DNA from: Candidatus Poribacteria bacterium
Lineage (GTDB): Bacteria; Poribacteria; WGA-4E; WGA-3G
Assembly: GCA_958295815.1 (NCBI GenBank)
Contig: OY282374.1
Coordinates: forward strand, 2,624,856-2,688,855
DNA length: 64,000 bases
Direction of reading: 5' to 3'
The translations under genes were made by a program, and so were the position numbers. Shown here in pieces: positions 1 through 8,463 of the stretch. A model generated the notes under the pieces. It saw nothing but the letters and a program-made list of their open reading frames with translations. It did not search any database and was not told the DNA's origin. How positions within the stretch are numbered: position 1 is the first letter of the stretch; the number at the start of each line of letters is the position of its first letter.

Positions 1-320
1 ACATCACCTGTGAAGGTAACTCCCTCACCTTGTTCTATCGTTATTTTATCACCACTTGTTGTAAATATAATGCTTCCGCTAAGCATAATGACATTTGCAG
101 CAGCAGGAGCTGGGTGTTCCTCTAATACACTCTTCGCTTTCAGAGCGACCAAAATAACTGTTAGTTCATCCCCGCGCGCTAGTGTGAGCGAAGCTCGACC
201 TGACGAAGCAACTTCGGCTTCTTCCATGAGTTTTTCAGCCATTTCCATAAATGGAAACGCTTTCGTCAGCGATGTATTTAGGTCTACAGGTCTGTAGGGT
301 CTCTCAAATGATGTATTCAT
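1..320 (-). CDS. Cupin-like protein, N-terminal part (runs off window)
   Basis: Reading the minus strand from ATG at 320 gives an open frame to the window edge (about 106 codons, no stop). An AGGA ribosome-binding site lies 6 nt before the ATG. The translation begins MNTSFERPYRPVDLN and continues through short beta-strand-like stretches (LTVILVALKAK-type, VIMLSGSIIFTTSGDKI, then IEQGEGVTF), the glycine-rich pattern of a cupin barrel holding a small-molecule or effector site. The C-terminal half with most metal-ligand positions is outside the window, so enzymatic versus sensory role cannot be judged. It lies downstream of, and on the same strand as, the ThuA-like gene, separated by a hairpin. 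Family assignment is inferred from the fold-like pattern only. Confidence 0.55.
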   Translation of the reverse strand, partial: MNTSFERPYRPVDLNTSLTKAFPFMEMAEKLMEEAEVASSGRASLTLARGDELTVILVALKAKSVLEEHPAPAAANVIMLSGSIIFTTSGDKITIEQGEGVTFTGD

Positions 321-380
321 TGTGAATCCTCTATTCTATTAGTATATTATGATACATTCTAATCGCGCGCCAATAGATCA

Positions 381-437
381 AAGTTTCGTGCCTGACCTCT
401 GGCTATAAAAGCACAACAGGCAAGGCACGAGAAACTT
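381..437 (-). terminator. Stem-loop after the ThuA-like gene
   Basis: AAGTTTCGTGCCT (381-393) pairs with AGGCACGAGAAACTT (423-437), leaving a 2-nt bulge and a loop of about 29 nt. It sits 11 nt past the stop of the minus-strand ThuA-like gene and 60 nt before the next start. There is no clear T-run, so factor-independent termination is uncertain. Confidence 0.4.
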
Positions 438-447
438 CTAATTCTTA

Positions 448-1380
448 TTAGGCATGGTCTTCGGGTCGGACACCGCGTGTAAACGTGCCGAAGCCGAAGA
501 ACGTCGGTGCGTAATCCCCGACATAATCGACAACGCTTTTATCAGGAATAGCGTCCTCCATACCCATACACCAATAACAGCCGTTAACAAGAAGACGACG
601 GGCTCCTTCACTCTCTAAATCGACCGAGGCACCCATCGTTGTGTTAAAGACGCGTGAGGTATTGCCTTCGTCACCCGTGTAGGTTTTAATCCACGCCATC
701 GGCATCGTGACAGTATCGGGTTTTGGAGCATCTGTCGGGTCCATACCGACCAAAACCTGTCCATGGATAAGCACCTGTGAATCACCCGTTAAATCATTGA
801 TACCGTAGACATCGGACGGACCCCAAACATCGTCAACGCCTTTGAGAATAGGATGATTCGCCATCGCTTCGTCAACGACACCGCGTGCGCTCTCTTTACC
901 GTGGTGTCCATGATGGTTAACCCACGTCTCACCGAGCACCTGTCTGCCATACCCACCCTCAAAATCCTCGTTGTCAAAACTATATTTTGCATAAGGACTA
1001 TCAAGGTTCCGGCTATAACTGAAAGCGTGTGTTGCTGTGCGGAGTCCCATCACAGGTTTACCAGCGTTCGTATAGTCAACGACATACTTCATCTGTTCAT
1101 CGGGCAGTTCACGGAAACGCGTGAATAGCACCATCATATCCGCTGATTCTAAATGGTGGAGTCCGGGGATATTTGTTTGGATTTCCGGATCAATTTCTCC
1201 TGTTTCTGGATTGATTGCAAACAACACAGTACATTTAAACCCATGGTGAGCGGCTAACACCTTCCCCAACATCGGTAATGCCTCTTCAGAGCGATACTCT
1301 TCGTCGCCACTGACGAGCACAATATGTTTGCCCTTTCCGGGACCTTCGTTTCCTTCGTAAACAACCCATTCGTTATTCAT
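448..1380 (-). CDS. ThuA-like domain protein
   Basis: A 310-residue protein with the glutamine-amidotransferase-like fold of ThuA proteins. An early beta strand (KHIVLVSGDEEYRSEEALP) is followed by a segment of the type 'ADMMVLFTRFRELPDEQM', then GKPVMGLRTATHAF (about 110-125), NHHGHHGKE, and near the C terminus RRLLVNGCYWCMGMED. ThuA-like proteins in Planctomycetes and related phyla are usually linked to carbohydrate use and are often cytoplasmic; no signal peptide is visible here. GGAG lies 10 nt before the ATG at 1380. It is a single gene on the minus strand, divergent from the PhyH gene at 1593, with the 212-bp gap holding the latter's promoter. Substrate unknown. Confidence 0.8.
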   Translation of the reverse strand: MNNEWVVYEGNEGPGKGKHIVLVSGDEEYRSEEALPMLGKVLAAHHGFKCTVLFAINPETGEIDPEIQTNIPGLHHLESADMMVLFTRFRELPDEQMKYVVDYTNAGKPVMGLRTATHAFSYSRNLDSPYAKYSFDNEDFEGGYGRQVLGETWVNHHGHHGKESARGVVDEAMANHPILKGVDDVWGPSDVYGINDLTGDSQVLIHGQVLVGMDPTDAPKPDTVTMPMAWIKTYTGDEGNTSRVFNTTMGASVDLESEGARRLLVNGCYWCMGMEDAIPDKSVVDYVGDYAPTFFGFGTFTRGVRPEDHA

Positions 1381-1501
1381 ATAAGTTATACTCCATAAAT
1401 AAGATTTTGCATAAGTATAACATACCTTGTGTCCGAAGTCATATTAAATTGAAGAGCAAAATGTTCCCTACCCATAACCAAACCCCTATACAGAAAAAAC
1501 T

Positions 1502-1530
1502 TTGACAAATATCCCAAGTTACCATAAAAT
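1502..1530 (+). promoter_or_regulatory. Sigma-70-type promoter for the PhyH gene at 1593
   Basis: TTGACA (1502-1507), a 17-nt spacer, then TAAAAT (1525-1530). The -35 is consensus and the -10 has one mismatch. Transcription would start near 1537, about 55 nt before the ATG, in the divergent gap between the ThuA-like and PhyH genes. Predicted from sequence only. Confidence 0.6.
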
Positions 1531-1592
1531 TAAATAGACAGTCTCAAATATACTATCCAAAACGGACCGGCAACCCGCAGGAGAATTCGTCC

Positions 1593-2312
1593 ATGCGCTT
1601 AACCCCTCAACAACGAGACCACTATAGAGAGCAGGGATTCGTCGTAATTCCACATCTGTTTAGCACAGCCACAGTGAAGTTAATGCTTGAGCATTATATG
1701 AAACGCCGTGCGGAAGGTCCAAAACCCGGCGACTCTGGCGGAACAACCGATCACGCCGACGATCCAAATCATCGATTCCCCCGTATGATTAATATGCATA
1801 ACTGGGACGACCTCACCCAAGAATGGGCATCTGATACCAACCTGCTTACCGTTACGAAACAACTGATTGATGATACACCGGAACTGTTACAAACAATGCT
1901 CTATTTCAAGCCGCCGGGTGCACGAGGGCAAGCCCTACACCAAGACGAGCAGTACATCACCATAAACCCACTCATCGGCGTTTGGGTAGCATTAGATACT
2001 TCGGACGACGCTGTTGGACGCATGGTGCTTATCCCTGGTTCCCATCAAAATGGACTGCTATCTGTTGAAACAGCAGACACCGCTATTTCGTTTACAAATG
2101 TACAAGCCGTCAAACCGGAAAACGCTGAAGAATTAGGAATTGACATGTCACCCGGTGATGCGCTTTTCTTTGATGGCAAGGTTATTCACGGTTCCTACAT
2201 GAATAAGACGCGGGACCGGTGGCGACGGAGTTTTATATGCCACTATATCGGTGAGAATTCACAAAGGTTTGAGCCAATCGAAGGCACACACGTCTCACAC
2301 CTCAAAAAATAG
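1593..2312 (+). CDS. Phytanoyl-CoA dioxygenase (PhyH) family protein
   Basis: A 239-residue 2-oxoglutarate/Fe(II)-dependent oxygenase of the PhyH family. The double-stranded beta-helix iron ligands are visible: His116-x-Asp118 (ALHQDEQY) and distal His199 (GKVIHGSYMN), followed by the arginine pair at 211-212 that normally binds the 2-oxoglutarate carboxylate. The central segment GVWVALDTSDDAVGRMVLIPGSH is the family signature. No signal peptide, so cytoplasmic. AGGAG lies 9 nt before ATG 1593. Substrate cannot be deduced; ectoine hydroxylase is one family member, but no ectABC genes are present here. It is followed on the same strand by lysC after a 121-nt gap with a palindrome. Confidence 0.88.
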   Translation: MRLTPQQRDHYREQGFVVIPHLFSTATVKLMLEHYMKRRAEGPKPGDSGGTTDHADDPNHRFPRMINMHNWDDLTQEWASDTNLLTVTKQLIDDTPELLQTMLYFKPPGARGQALHQDEQYITINPLIGVWVALDTSDDAVGRMVLIPGSHQNGLLSVETADTAISFTNVQAVKPENAEELGIDMSPGDALFFDGKVIHGSYMNKTRDRWRRSFICHYIGENSQRFEPIEGTHVSHLKK

Positions 2313-2349
2313 CATGGTTACCCTCAGCTCCTAAACTCCCTACGCCGCT

Positions 2350-2370
2350 GGCGAGGTTTCCAACTTCGCC
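2350..2370. repeat. Intergenic palindromic repeat, copy 1
   Basis: GGCGAGGTT-TCC-AACTTCGCC folds into a 9-bp stem with one G-T pair. It is preceded by CCGCT and followed by a stretch resembling that after the copy at 56289 (AGTGT, then AATTGT). It lies in the lysC leader between the PhyH stop and the lysC start. Confidence 0.7.
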
Positions 2371-2433
2371 AATTCACAGTGTCAATAAATTGTAAAATTC
2401 ACTATAAACACAAGAAACATAGGAGGATATGGA

Positions 2434-3786
2434 TTGCTAAAAGTATCAAAGTTTGGTGGGAGTTCTCTCGCATCGGCAGAACAAGTACACCGCGTATGCG
2501 ACATTATCACTGCCGACCCGAAGCGCCGTCTCATCGTCGTCTCTGCCCCCGGAAAACGTCACAGGCAAGACATCAAAGTAACAGACCTACTTATTGCTGC
2601 TGCCTCACAACGACTCACAGGGAAAATAGGGGCATCGGAATGTGCTGAGGTGATTGAACGCTACCGCAGTATCGCTTCAGGATTAGGACTCCCTGCCGAG
2701 GCTGTTGGACCTATTGCCAGGGACCTGACGGAACGCCTGGAAAAAAGCACTACCGACTCAAATCTTTATATGGATACCATGAAGGCAGGTGGCGAAGACA
2801 ACTGTGCACGACTGATAGCGCAAGTGCTACAAGCGCGCGGTGTAGAGGCACACTATGTAAGTCCCAAAGAGGCGGGTATGGTCTTGTCCGACGAACATGG
2901 GAACGCCCAAGTTTTACCTGAAGCATACAACCGTCTGCGCAGTCTGCAGGAACGCCCCGGTATCACTATTTTTCCGGGTTTCTTCGGACACTCAAAACAA
3001 GGGGACGTTGTAACCTTTTCGCGTGGCGGTTCCGACATTACGGGTGCTATTCTCGCCAGTGCTGTTCGGGCAGAAGTTTACGAGAACTTTACAGATGTTG
3101 ATTCTGTGTTCGCGGCGAACCCGTCTATCGTTAAAGATCCGGCACCAATTGCTGAGCTAACGTATCGTGAGATGCGCGAACTCTCTTACGCAGGCTTCTC
3201 TGTCTTCCACGACGAGGCACTCGAACCGGTTTATCGCGCACACGTGCCTGTTCACATTCTAAACACAAATAACCCGAAAGCAGACGGCACCTTAATTCTA
3301 CCGAACCGTAAGTCCAGGGATATTCCTGTTGTAGGTATCGCGGCGATAGACAGCGTCTGCTGCATCTATCTTAGTAAATACCTTATGAACCGGGAAATCG
3401 GTTTTGGGCGACGGTTACTGCAGATATTGGAATCCGAAGGTGTCTCTTTTGAACACGTACCCTCTGGCATAGACAACATGTCAGTCATCATTCGCGAAGA
3501 AAATCTTCCGGCGAACAAAGAGAAAAGGATCGTTGAACAAATCCGACAGACGCTCGCCCCGGAAGATGTCTCCGTAGAACGTGAACTATCCCTGATCATG
3601 GTTGTTGGTGAAGGCATGCGCCACACTGTTGGTATCGCTTCACGCGCCACGCACGCTTTATCCGACGCACAGGTCAATATCGAAATGATTAACCAAGGTT
3701 CCAACGAAGTCAGTATGATGTTCGGCATAAAATCTGCAGATATGGAAATGGCCGTTCAAGCACTCTATGCGGCATTTTTTGACTAA
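2434..3786 (+). CDS. lysC: Aspartate kinase
   Basis: A 450-residue aspartokinase that phosphorylates L-aspartate, the first step to lysine, threonine and methionine. The N terminus carries KFGGSS (6-11). The kinase core includes VTFSRGGSDITGAILASA and the segment NFTDVDSVFAANPSIV. The C-terminal third (about 300-450) has two ACT-type repeats, including MVVGEGMRHTVGIASRATHAL and INQGSNEVSMMFGI, for feedback control by amino acids. The start is TTG at 2434, chosen because AGGAGG (2421-2426) lies 7 nt upstream; an ATG at 2429 is out of frame. The next PhyH gene starts 12 nt after the stop, so they probably share a transcript. No threonine-pathway gene is adjacent, but thrC lies at 44.5 kb. Confidence 0.95.
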   Translation: MLKVSKFGGSSLASAEQVHRVCDIITADPKRRLIVVSAPGKRHRQDIKVTDLLIAAASQRLTGKIGASECAEVIERYRSIASGLGLPAEAVGPIARDLTERLEKSTTDSNLYMDTMKAGGEDNCARLIAQVLQARGVEAHYVSPKEAGMVLSDEHGNAQVLPEAYNRLRSLQERPGITIFPGFFGHSKQGDVVTFSRGGSDITGAILASAVRAEVYENFTDVDSVFAANPSIVKDPAPIAELTYREMRELSYAGFSVFHDEALEPVYRAHVPVHILNTNNPKADGTLILPNRKSRDIPVVGIAAIDSVCCIYLSKYLMNREIGFGRRLLQILESEGVSFEHVPSGIDNMSVIIREENLPANKEKRIVEQIRQTLAPEDVSVERELSLIMVVGEGMRHTVGIASRATHALSDAQVNIEMINQGSNEVSMMFGIKSADMEMAVQALYAAFFD

Positions 3787-3798
3787 AGGAAGACCATT

Positions 3799-4638
3799 AT
3801 GGAAATAACAGTGCGACCCGAAGAATTGAAATCAGGCAAACTGACAGATGTACACGTTGAAGAAGCCGTTAAGGCGATCCGTGTTGATGGTTACGTCATC
3901 TTGGAAAATGTTATCAATCACGACCACTTGGACATTTTGCGAGAACGGATGGATGCTGATTCGCAGATCCTAATCGACGCACAGAAATGGGGTGGGGCGG
4001 GACGACTCATAGGACACCTTCAACAAGGACCTCCTCCGTATGCACCATACATTTTCAGTGACATCGTCGCTAACCCTTACGTCGTGCAAGTGACAAAGGC
4101 ACTCCTCGGTGAGGGACTCTACAATAATTTTTACAACGGCAACACGAACAGCCCCGGTAGTACGACACAACCGCTCCACAGAGACGGTGCTCACCTGTGG
4201 CCTGATCAAGAGGTGGCACACCCGACAGCAGAGGTTGTCGTTAATATCTCTCCACAGGATACAACAGAGGAAAACGGGAGTGTTGAACTATGGCCCGGTT
4301 CTCATCTGCAGGTCAGCGGTAAACGGATAGATGAAGAGGAGGAGGAAGCACGCCGCGAAATCTGTCCCCCTATCCGTGGAAACGCGAAGAAAGGTAGTGC
4401 ACTCATCCGAGACATGCGGTTGTGGCATCGCGGTGTTCCCAACCCATCTGATAAACCGCGCCACATGATAGCACTGATTCATCGTGTCTCTTGGCTTAGA
4501 TCCGACCGCACACTGAAGTATAAAACGGGATGCGAAGCCGCCTTTGAAAACAGCGATCTCGACCATAATGCTGAGTTCCTTGACTATGTTAACCCCAAAA
4601 TAGATGAATACAATTACCTTTTCAATCCGCGCTTCTAA
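3799..4638 (+). CDS. Phytanoyl-CoA dioxygenase family protein
   Basis: A 279-residue PhyH-type 2OG/Fe(II) oxygenase, larger than and only distantly similar to the one at 1593. Iron ligands are His127-x-Asp129 (PLHRDGAH) and His210 (RLWHRGVPN), with Arg221 as the likely 2-oxoglutarate ligand. The core segment NGSVELWPGSH is typical of the family. An AAAGGAAG site precedes ATG 3799, and the gene starts 12 nt after lysC, so it is probably translated from the lysC transcript. No signal peptide. The pairing with aspartokinase recalls ectoine clusters, but the sequence alone does not identify it as EctD and the ectABC genes are absent. Substrate unknown. Confidence 0.87.
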   Translation: MEITVRPEELKSGKLTDVHVEEAVKAIRVDGYVILENVINHDHLDILRERMDADSQILIDAQKWGGAGRLIGHLQQGPPPYAPYIFSDIVANPYVVQVTKALLGEGLYNNFYNGNTNSPGSTTQPLHRDGAHLWPDQEVAHPTAEVVVNISPQDTTEENGSVELWPGSHLQVSGKRIDEEEEEARREICPPIRGNAKKGSALIRDMRLWHRGVPNPSDKPRHMIALIHRVSWLRSDRTLKYKTGCEAAFENSDLDHNAEFLDYVNPKIDEYNYLFNPRF

Positions 4639-4649
4639 ATGTATCTGGC

Positions 4650-4720
4650 TGGCACTTCCCAATTCTTGTCCGAAGGGTTCCCCTATTCTTGTAGGAGGGG
4701 TTTGTAACCCCGAAGTGCCA
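4650..4720. repeat. Nested palindromic repeat, copy 2
   Basis: An outer inverted repeat, TGGCACTTC (4650-4658) and GAAGTGCCA (4712-4720), encloses an inner palindrome GGGGTT-TGT-AACCCC (4697-4711) preceded by GTAGGA. Right of the outer arm is AACCCACA, which also follows the hairpin at 5613. It sits between two oxygenase genes. Confidence 0.7.
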
Positions 4721-4746
4721 ACCCACAGTTCATGATGGAGGTTCCC

Positions 4747-5583
4747 ATGAACGCCCAAAACAATTGGTTCCCGGCAGAGCCTGACCTCGAAACGGTTTGC
4801 CAAAACTATAGCGACCCGATTTATGCACTCTCTCAAGCGGAAATGCCAGCCATCATTCTCCGAAACGCCTACTCACCGCAACAGTGCACAGGACTCATCA
4901 ACAGATTCACAAATATGGGATTGATGCGCGATGAAGCCGACATCAACTCTGCCGACAAACGTACCCGTATCGACATTGGTACCAGTCTCGGCAATCGCGG
5001 TGCGGATAAGGCAAAATTTCTGGCACATGCCCAAGTGACAGAACACCTCTTTAAGTTCCTATTTGATGGGTTCGATAATCCCGTCGATCTCATATATGAC
5101 TCCCTCACTACGCTTTCTCCGGGTAAAGAGGTAAAGGTGGCGCGCGAAGCAGACGGCTCACGTTATGGTCCCGCGATCTTCCGCGTCCACTACGAGACCC
5201 ATAGCTACAAGCCCCACATCGATCACGTCAAATACCGTGAGAATCGCACCGACTATCAAGTTTACCGCTTCGAGCATCAGTTCGCAGGTGTATTGTGTGT
5301 CCAAAACGCCGACGAAGATGGAAAAGGCACACAAGCCATCCTGCATCGCTGTCTCTGGTCGGAAGAAGTTCAACCCTACATAGCCGAGGAGACCTTTGAT
5401 AGATATGCCGCTGACAACGGGATAGAAAACTATCAGGTCGATTTACAACAGGGGGACCTATACTTCTTCAATACGCGCTGCATCCACGAAGTGCCCCCCG
5501 TGCAAGGCACACGCGCCCGTATTGTCTTAGCGGTATTTATTGGTTACTCCCCTGACGACGGCGAAGTGTTCGTCTGGTCGTAA
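4747..5583 (+). CDS. 2OG-Fe(II) oxygenase-like protein
   Basis: A 278-residue protein with an oxygenase-like iron triad: His157-x-Asp159 (YKPHIDHVK) and His247 (TRCIHEVPP), followed by arginines 256 and 258 in TRARIVLAVFIGY. The segment QGDLYFFNTRCIHEV is the usual strand before the distal His. The start is ATG 4747 rather than the upstream ATG at 4732, because GGAGG (4737-4741) sits 5 nt before it. It is cytoplasmic by appearance. It is more divergent from PhyH than its neighbours and may belong to a prolyl-hydroxylase-like or other 2OG branch. It is third in a run of oxygenase genes around lysC. A strong hairpin follows 30 nt after the stop. Confidence 0.75.
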   Translation: MNAQNNWFPAEPDLETVCQNYSDPIYALSQAEMPAIILRNAYSPQQCTGLINRFTNMGLMRDEADINSADKRTRIDIGTSLGNRGADKAKFLAHAQVTEHLFKFLFDGFDNPVDLIYDSLTTLSPGKEVKVAREADGSRYGPAIFRVHYETHSYKPHIDHVKYRENRTDYQVYRFEHQFAGVLCVQNADEDGKGTQAILHRCLWSEEVQPYIAEETFDRYAADNGIENYQVDLQQGDLYFFNTRCIHEVPPVQGTRARIVLAVFIGYSPDDGEVFVWS

Positions 5584-5612
5584 TCCTCGTTTCACCCTTA
5601 TCATGTCCCTAC

Positions 5613-5634
5613 TGGCGCACTATCCGGTGCGCCA
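5613..5634 (+). terminator. Perfect 8-bp stem-loop after the oxygenase gene
   Basis: TGGCGCAC-TATCCG-GTGCGCCA is a perfect 8-bp GC-rich stem with a 6-nt loop, 29 nt past the stop. It is followed by AACCCACA, as is copy 2 of the palindrome family, so it is probably both a family member and a termination structure. No T-run follows. Confidence 0.5.
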
Positions 5635-5686
5635 ACCCACAAATTCCTCATTTATTTATCCTGCCTATTTGTTGATTCGCGCTGGA

Positions 5687-5703
5687 TGTTCAAATTGTGA
5701 ACA
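5687..5703. promoter_or_regulatory. Candidate enhancer palindrome upstream of the sigma-54 promoter
   Basis: TGTTCA-AATTG-TGAACA is a perfect 6-bp dyad with a 5-nt centre. It lies about 155-170 bp upstream of the -24 element at 5860, the usual distance for a bacterial enhancer-binding-protein site. Function is inferred from position and symmetry. Confidence 0.45.
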
Positions 5704-5857
5704 CTTTCGGGCATCCTTGCCCAATTTGGGGCATTCCCTTACTGCTCCCAACAGCATTCTCTATTTTTGTAAAACACACAACTTACACCACCTCTATTGA
5801 CCAGCTGAGCGGTTTTGTCCATTCTCTACTTACACATAAGTGCTATTTTTTGCTCAG

Positions 5858-5874
5858 TTGGCACGGTATTTGCT
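5858..5874 (+). promoter_or_regulatory. Sigma-54 promoter
   Basis: TTGGCACGGTATTTGCT fits the sigma-54 consensus YTGGCACGRNNNTTGCW at every constrained position. GG (5860-5861) and GC (5872-5873) are separated by exactly 10 nt. Transcription would start near 5885, about 30 nt before the GTG of the WD40 gene. The flanking intergenic DNA (5584-5914) otherwise shows only the hairpin at 5613 and the dyad at 5687. Confidence 0.75.
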
Positions 5875-5914
5875 TATTGATACATCATAACGTATCAAAC
5901 AGGAGGGCAAAGCC

Positions 5915-8425
5915 GTGAAGAAATCTCTTTTTCTCGTCTATACGCTATCCACTGTTTCGATTTTATGTGTATTAGCAACCTGGAGTACGCGAATCGCTGT
6001 CGCGGGGCAAGACAGTACGCAAATAGCGTTGCCAGTAGGCGCAAAGGCACGACTCGGTAAGGGAAGCATACGCCAGTTAGCATATACTCCTGACGGAGAT
6101 CACCTTGTTGTAGCAAGTTCCATTGGGGTTTGGACCTATGATGCCGACACTGAAAAAGAAATACATTTATTCAATACGACTGGGTCAAGCAACGGTATTA
6201 CCGCCTTTAGTCCGGATAGACAGATGTTTGCAAGTGCGAGTGGCGGATATGACTATACGGTGCAACTTTGGGATCTTGCCAATCGTCAGGACATAATATC
6301 GTTAAAAGGGCATACTTCGTATATCGACAGCATCGCATTCAGCCCAGATGGAAAAACACTGGCAACCGGGAGTGCGGATGATACAGTGAGGTTGTGGAAC
6401 GTTGACACTGGAGAATACATAACTTCCCTTATCGGGCATACAGACACTGTCACTTCAATTGCCTTCAGTCCAGATGGAAAAACACTGGCAACTGGAAGTT
6501 GGGATGATACACTCCGATTCTGGAACCTCGCCACTGGAGAACACGAAATTATCCCTACCGATCATTCTGATGGCATCTCTAATGTTGTTTTCAGTCCTGA
6601 CGGACAAACAATTGCTATCACACACTACAATCAAATAGGGGTCCAACTCTGGGATGTCAACACTGGTAAAGAAAAACAGAAACTCAGTACGGCAAGAAAT
6701 ATCTATTCTTTAGCATTTAGTCCAGATAGTCGAACCCTCGCAGGTGGGGGATGGACTGAACTATCTCTTTGGGATATTGACACTGGCGCACTCAAAGCCA
6801 CACTCACTGCACATTTAGAGTCAGTTTCTTCTGTCGCCTTCAGTCCTGATGGTCGGACTCTCGCGAGTGCAAGTTCCGACGAGTTGCATCTCTGGGATAG
6901 CATGAGCGGGGCACAGAAGGGGACAATTACTGGACATACACAGTATATTCGGGGACTCGTATTAAGTCCCGACGGGCACACAATTGCTGCTGGGCACTGG
7001 ATGAAGATACGTCTCTGGGATACTGTCAATATGAGAGAAAAAGCGATTCTCTATGAAGATGACTGGGGACATTGGAGCTTAGCGTTCAGTCCAGATGGTA
7101 GCCTACTCTTGAGTGAAATAGCACCGCAGATCCGGGTGTGGGACGTTGCAACTGGCACACACAGCAGAACTCTCAAAACATATACAGGCAGTGGTGTCGG
7201 CGGATCAGGCATTGAGGCAATCGTCTTCAGTCCTGACGGTCGTTTCTTTGCAAATGGGCACACAGGTGAACCAGTAATATGGTTATGGTACGCTGGGTTT
7301 ACACACAAAAGCACGCTTACCGGACACAAGGGTCGCATTTCTGCGCTCGCTTTCAGTCCTGACAGTCGGACCTTGGCGAGTGGGAGTTCCGACCATACGA
7401 TTCGCTTGTGGGATGTAGAGACAAGCACATATAAAATGACGCTTACCGGACATACAGAACGGATCGAAAGTGTCGCTTTTAGTCCAAACGGAAAAACACT
7501 CGCAAGTGCAAGCAGGGATGAGACTATACGCTTATGGGACACGATAAGCGGTGTACACAAAGCCACACTCACCGCAGGTACCGATAGCGTTACCTTCAGT
7601 CCCGATGGAAAAACACTCGCAAGCGATTCAGATTACGATGGCATCATACAACTATGGGACGTTGCCACGGGCACCGTAAAAGCGACGCTCACTGGGCATA
7701 CTGAAGGAATCGCGCATGTGATCTTCAGTCATGACGGAAACACTTTGATAAGTGCAAGTTACGATGGCACGATTCTACTATGGGATCTGTCACCAGCAAC
7801 AGACACAATAACACACATTGAGGATGTAAATCGTGATGGTGTCGTAAACCACCACGATTTGGCTATTGTTGCTTCACATTTCGGAGAATATCGCCCGAAT
7901 GAAATGGATATAAACAGCGACGGCATTGTCAATATTGTGGATCTCGTGTTAGTTGCTGCCGTGCTCGGTGCAGGAGATAGCGCACCGCCTATACACCCAC
8001 CATCTATAATATACCTGACCGCAGCGGATCTGCAGTTGTGGCTAACTCAAGCGCGGCAAGCTGGCATCTCAACCCCTACTTTCCAGAACGGAATCGCTAT
8101 TCTTGAACGATTTTTAGTGATCCTGTCCCCAAAAGAGACGGCACTTTTACCCAACTATCCGAACCCGTTCAATCCTGAGACATGGATACCCTATCAGTTG
8201 GCAATCGCTACAGATGTGACGTTTCGTATCTATTCTACAAACGGCGTATTGGTTCGCACACTGATGCTCGGATATCAACCTGTGGGTGTTTATGAAAGCC
8301 GAACCCGCGCGGCGTATTGGGATGGAAAAAACGATCTCGGTGAGTCAGTCGCAAGTGGTGTGTATTTCTATACGCTTTCTACTGGACAGTCCACGATGAC
8401 CCGGAGAATGGTAATACGCAAGTAA
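5915..8425 (+). CDS. Secreted WD40 propeller with dockerin-like and NPNPFNP C-terminal domains
   Basis: An 836-residue exported protein. Order: signal peptide (1-31, KKSLFLVYTLSTVSILCVLA core); about a dozen or more WD40 repeats (roughly 45-630, units such as SIAFSPDGKTLATGSADDTVRLWNV); a dockerin-like pair of calcium-loop motifs (about 637-685, DVNRDGVVNHHDLA and DINSDGIVNIVDLV); and a C-terminal domain from about residue 746 (NYPNPFNPETWIPYQL, ending ASGVYFYTL and RRMVIRK) of the type used as a surface-sorting or anchoring module in FCB-group bacteria. The GTG start is supported by AGGAGG 8 nt upstream. A sigma-54 promoter precedes it. It is followed 38 nt later by a paralogue. The role is probably protein-protein scaffolding at the surface; the ligand is unknown. 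Confidence 0.88.
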   Translation: MKKSLFLVYTLSTVSILCVLATWSTRIAVAGQDSTQIALPVGAKARLGKGSIRQLAYTPDGDHLVVASSIGVWTYDADTEKEIHLFNTTGSSNGITAFSPDRQMFASASGGYDYTVQLWDLANRQDIISLKGHTSYIDSIAFSPDGKTLATGSADDTVRLWNVDTGEYITSLIGHTDTVTSIAFSPDGKTLATGSWDDTLRFWNLATGEHEIIPTDHSDGISNVVFSPDGQTIAITHYNQIGVQLWDVNTGKEKQKLSTARNIYSLAFSPDSRTLAGGGWTELSLWDIDTGALKATLTAHLESVSSVAFSPDGRTLASASSDELHLWDSMSGAQKGTITGHTQYIRGLVLSPDGHTIAAGHWMKIRLWDTVNMREKAILYEDDWGHWSLAFSPDGSLLLSEIAPQIRVWDVATGTHSRTLKTYTGSGVGGSGIEAIVFSPDGRFFANGHTGEPVIWLWYAGFTHKSTLTGHKGRISALAFSPDSRTLASGSSDHTIRLWDVETSTYKMTLTGHTERIESVAFSPNGKTLASASRDETIRLWDTISGVHKATLTAGTDSVTFSPDGKTLASDSDYDGIIQLWDVATGTVKATLTGHTEGIAHVIFSHDGNTLISASYDGTILLWDLSPATDTITHIEDVNRDGVVNHHDLAIVASHFGEYRPNEMDINSDGIVNIVDLVLVAAVLGAGDSAPPIHPPSIIYLTAADLQLWLTQARQAGISTPTFQNGIAILERFLVILSPKETALLPNYPNPFNPETWIPYQLAIATDVTFRIYSTNGVLVRTLMLGYQPVGVYESRTRAAYWDGKNDLGESVASGVYFYTLSTGQSTMTRRMVIRK

Positions 8426-8463
8426 GCTTCCCTACGACTCTATAGGATACAGGAGGCCATATC

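Noticed and set aside
10..297. 95-codon plus-strand ORF at the left edge
   Set aside because: The minus strand of the same region reads as a cupin with a good start; this frame has no site or recognisable features.
3799..4638. Ectoine hydroxylase (EctD) for the PhyH gene next to lysC
   Set aside because: PhyH motif alone does not separate EctD from many relatives, and ectABC are missing.
4732..4746. Upstream ATG of the oxygenase gene
   Set aside because: Its codons overlap the Shine-Dalgarno site (4737-4741) of ATG 4747, so the latter is used.
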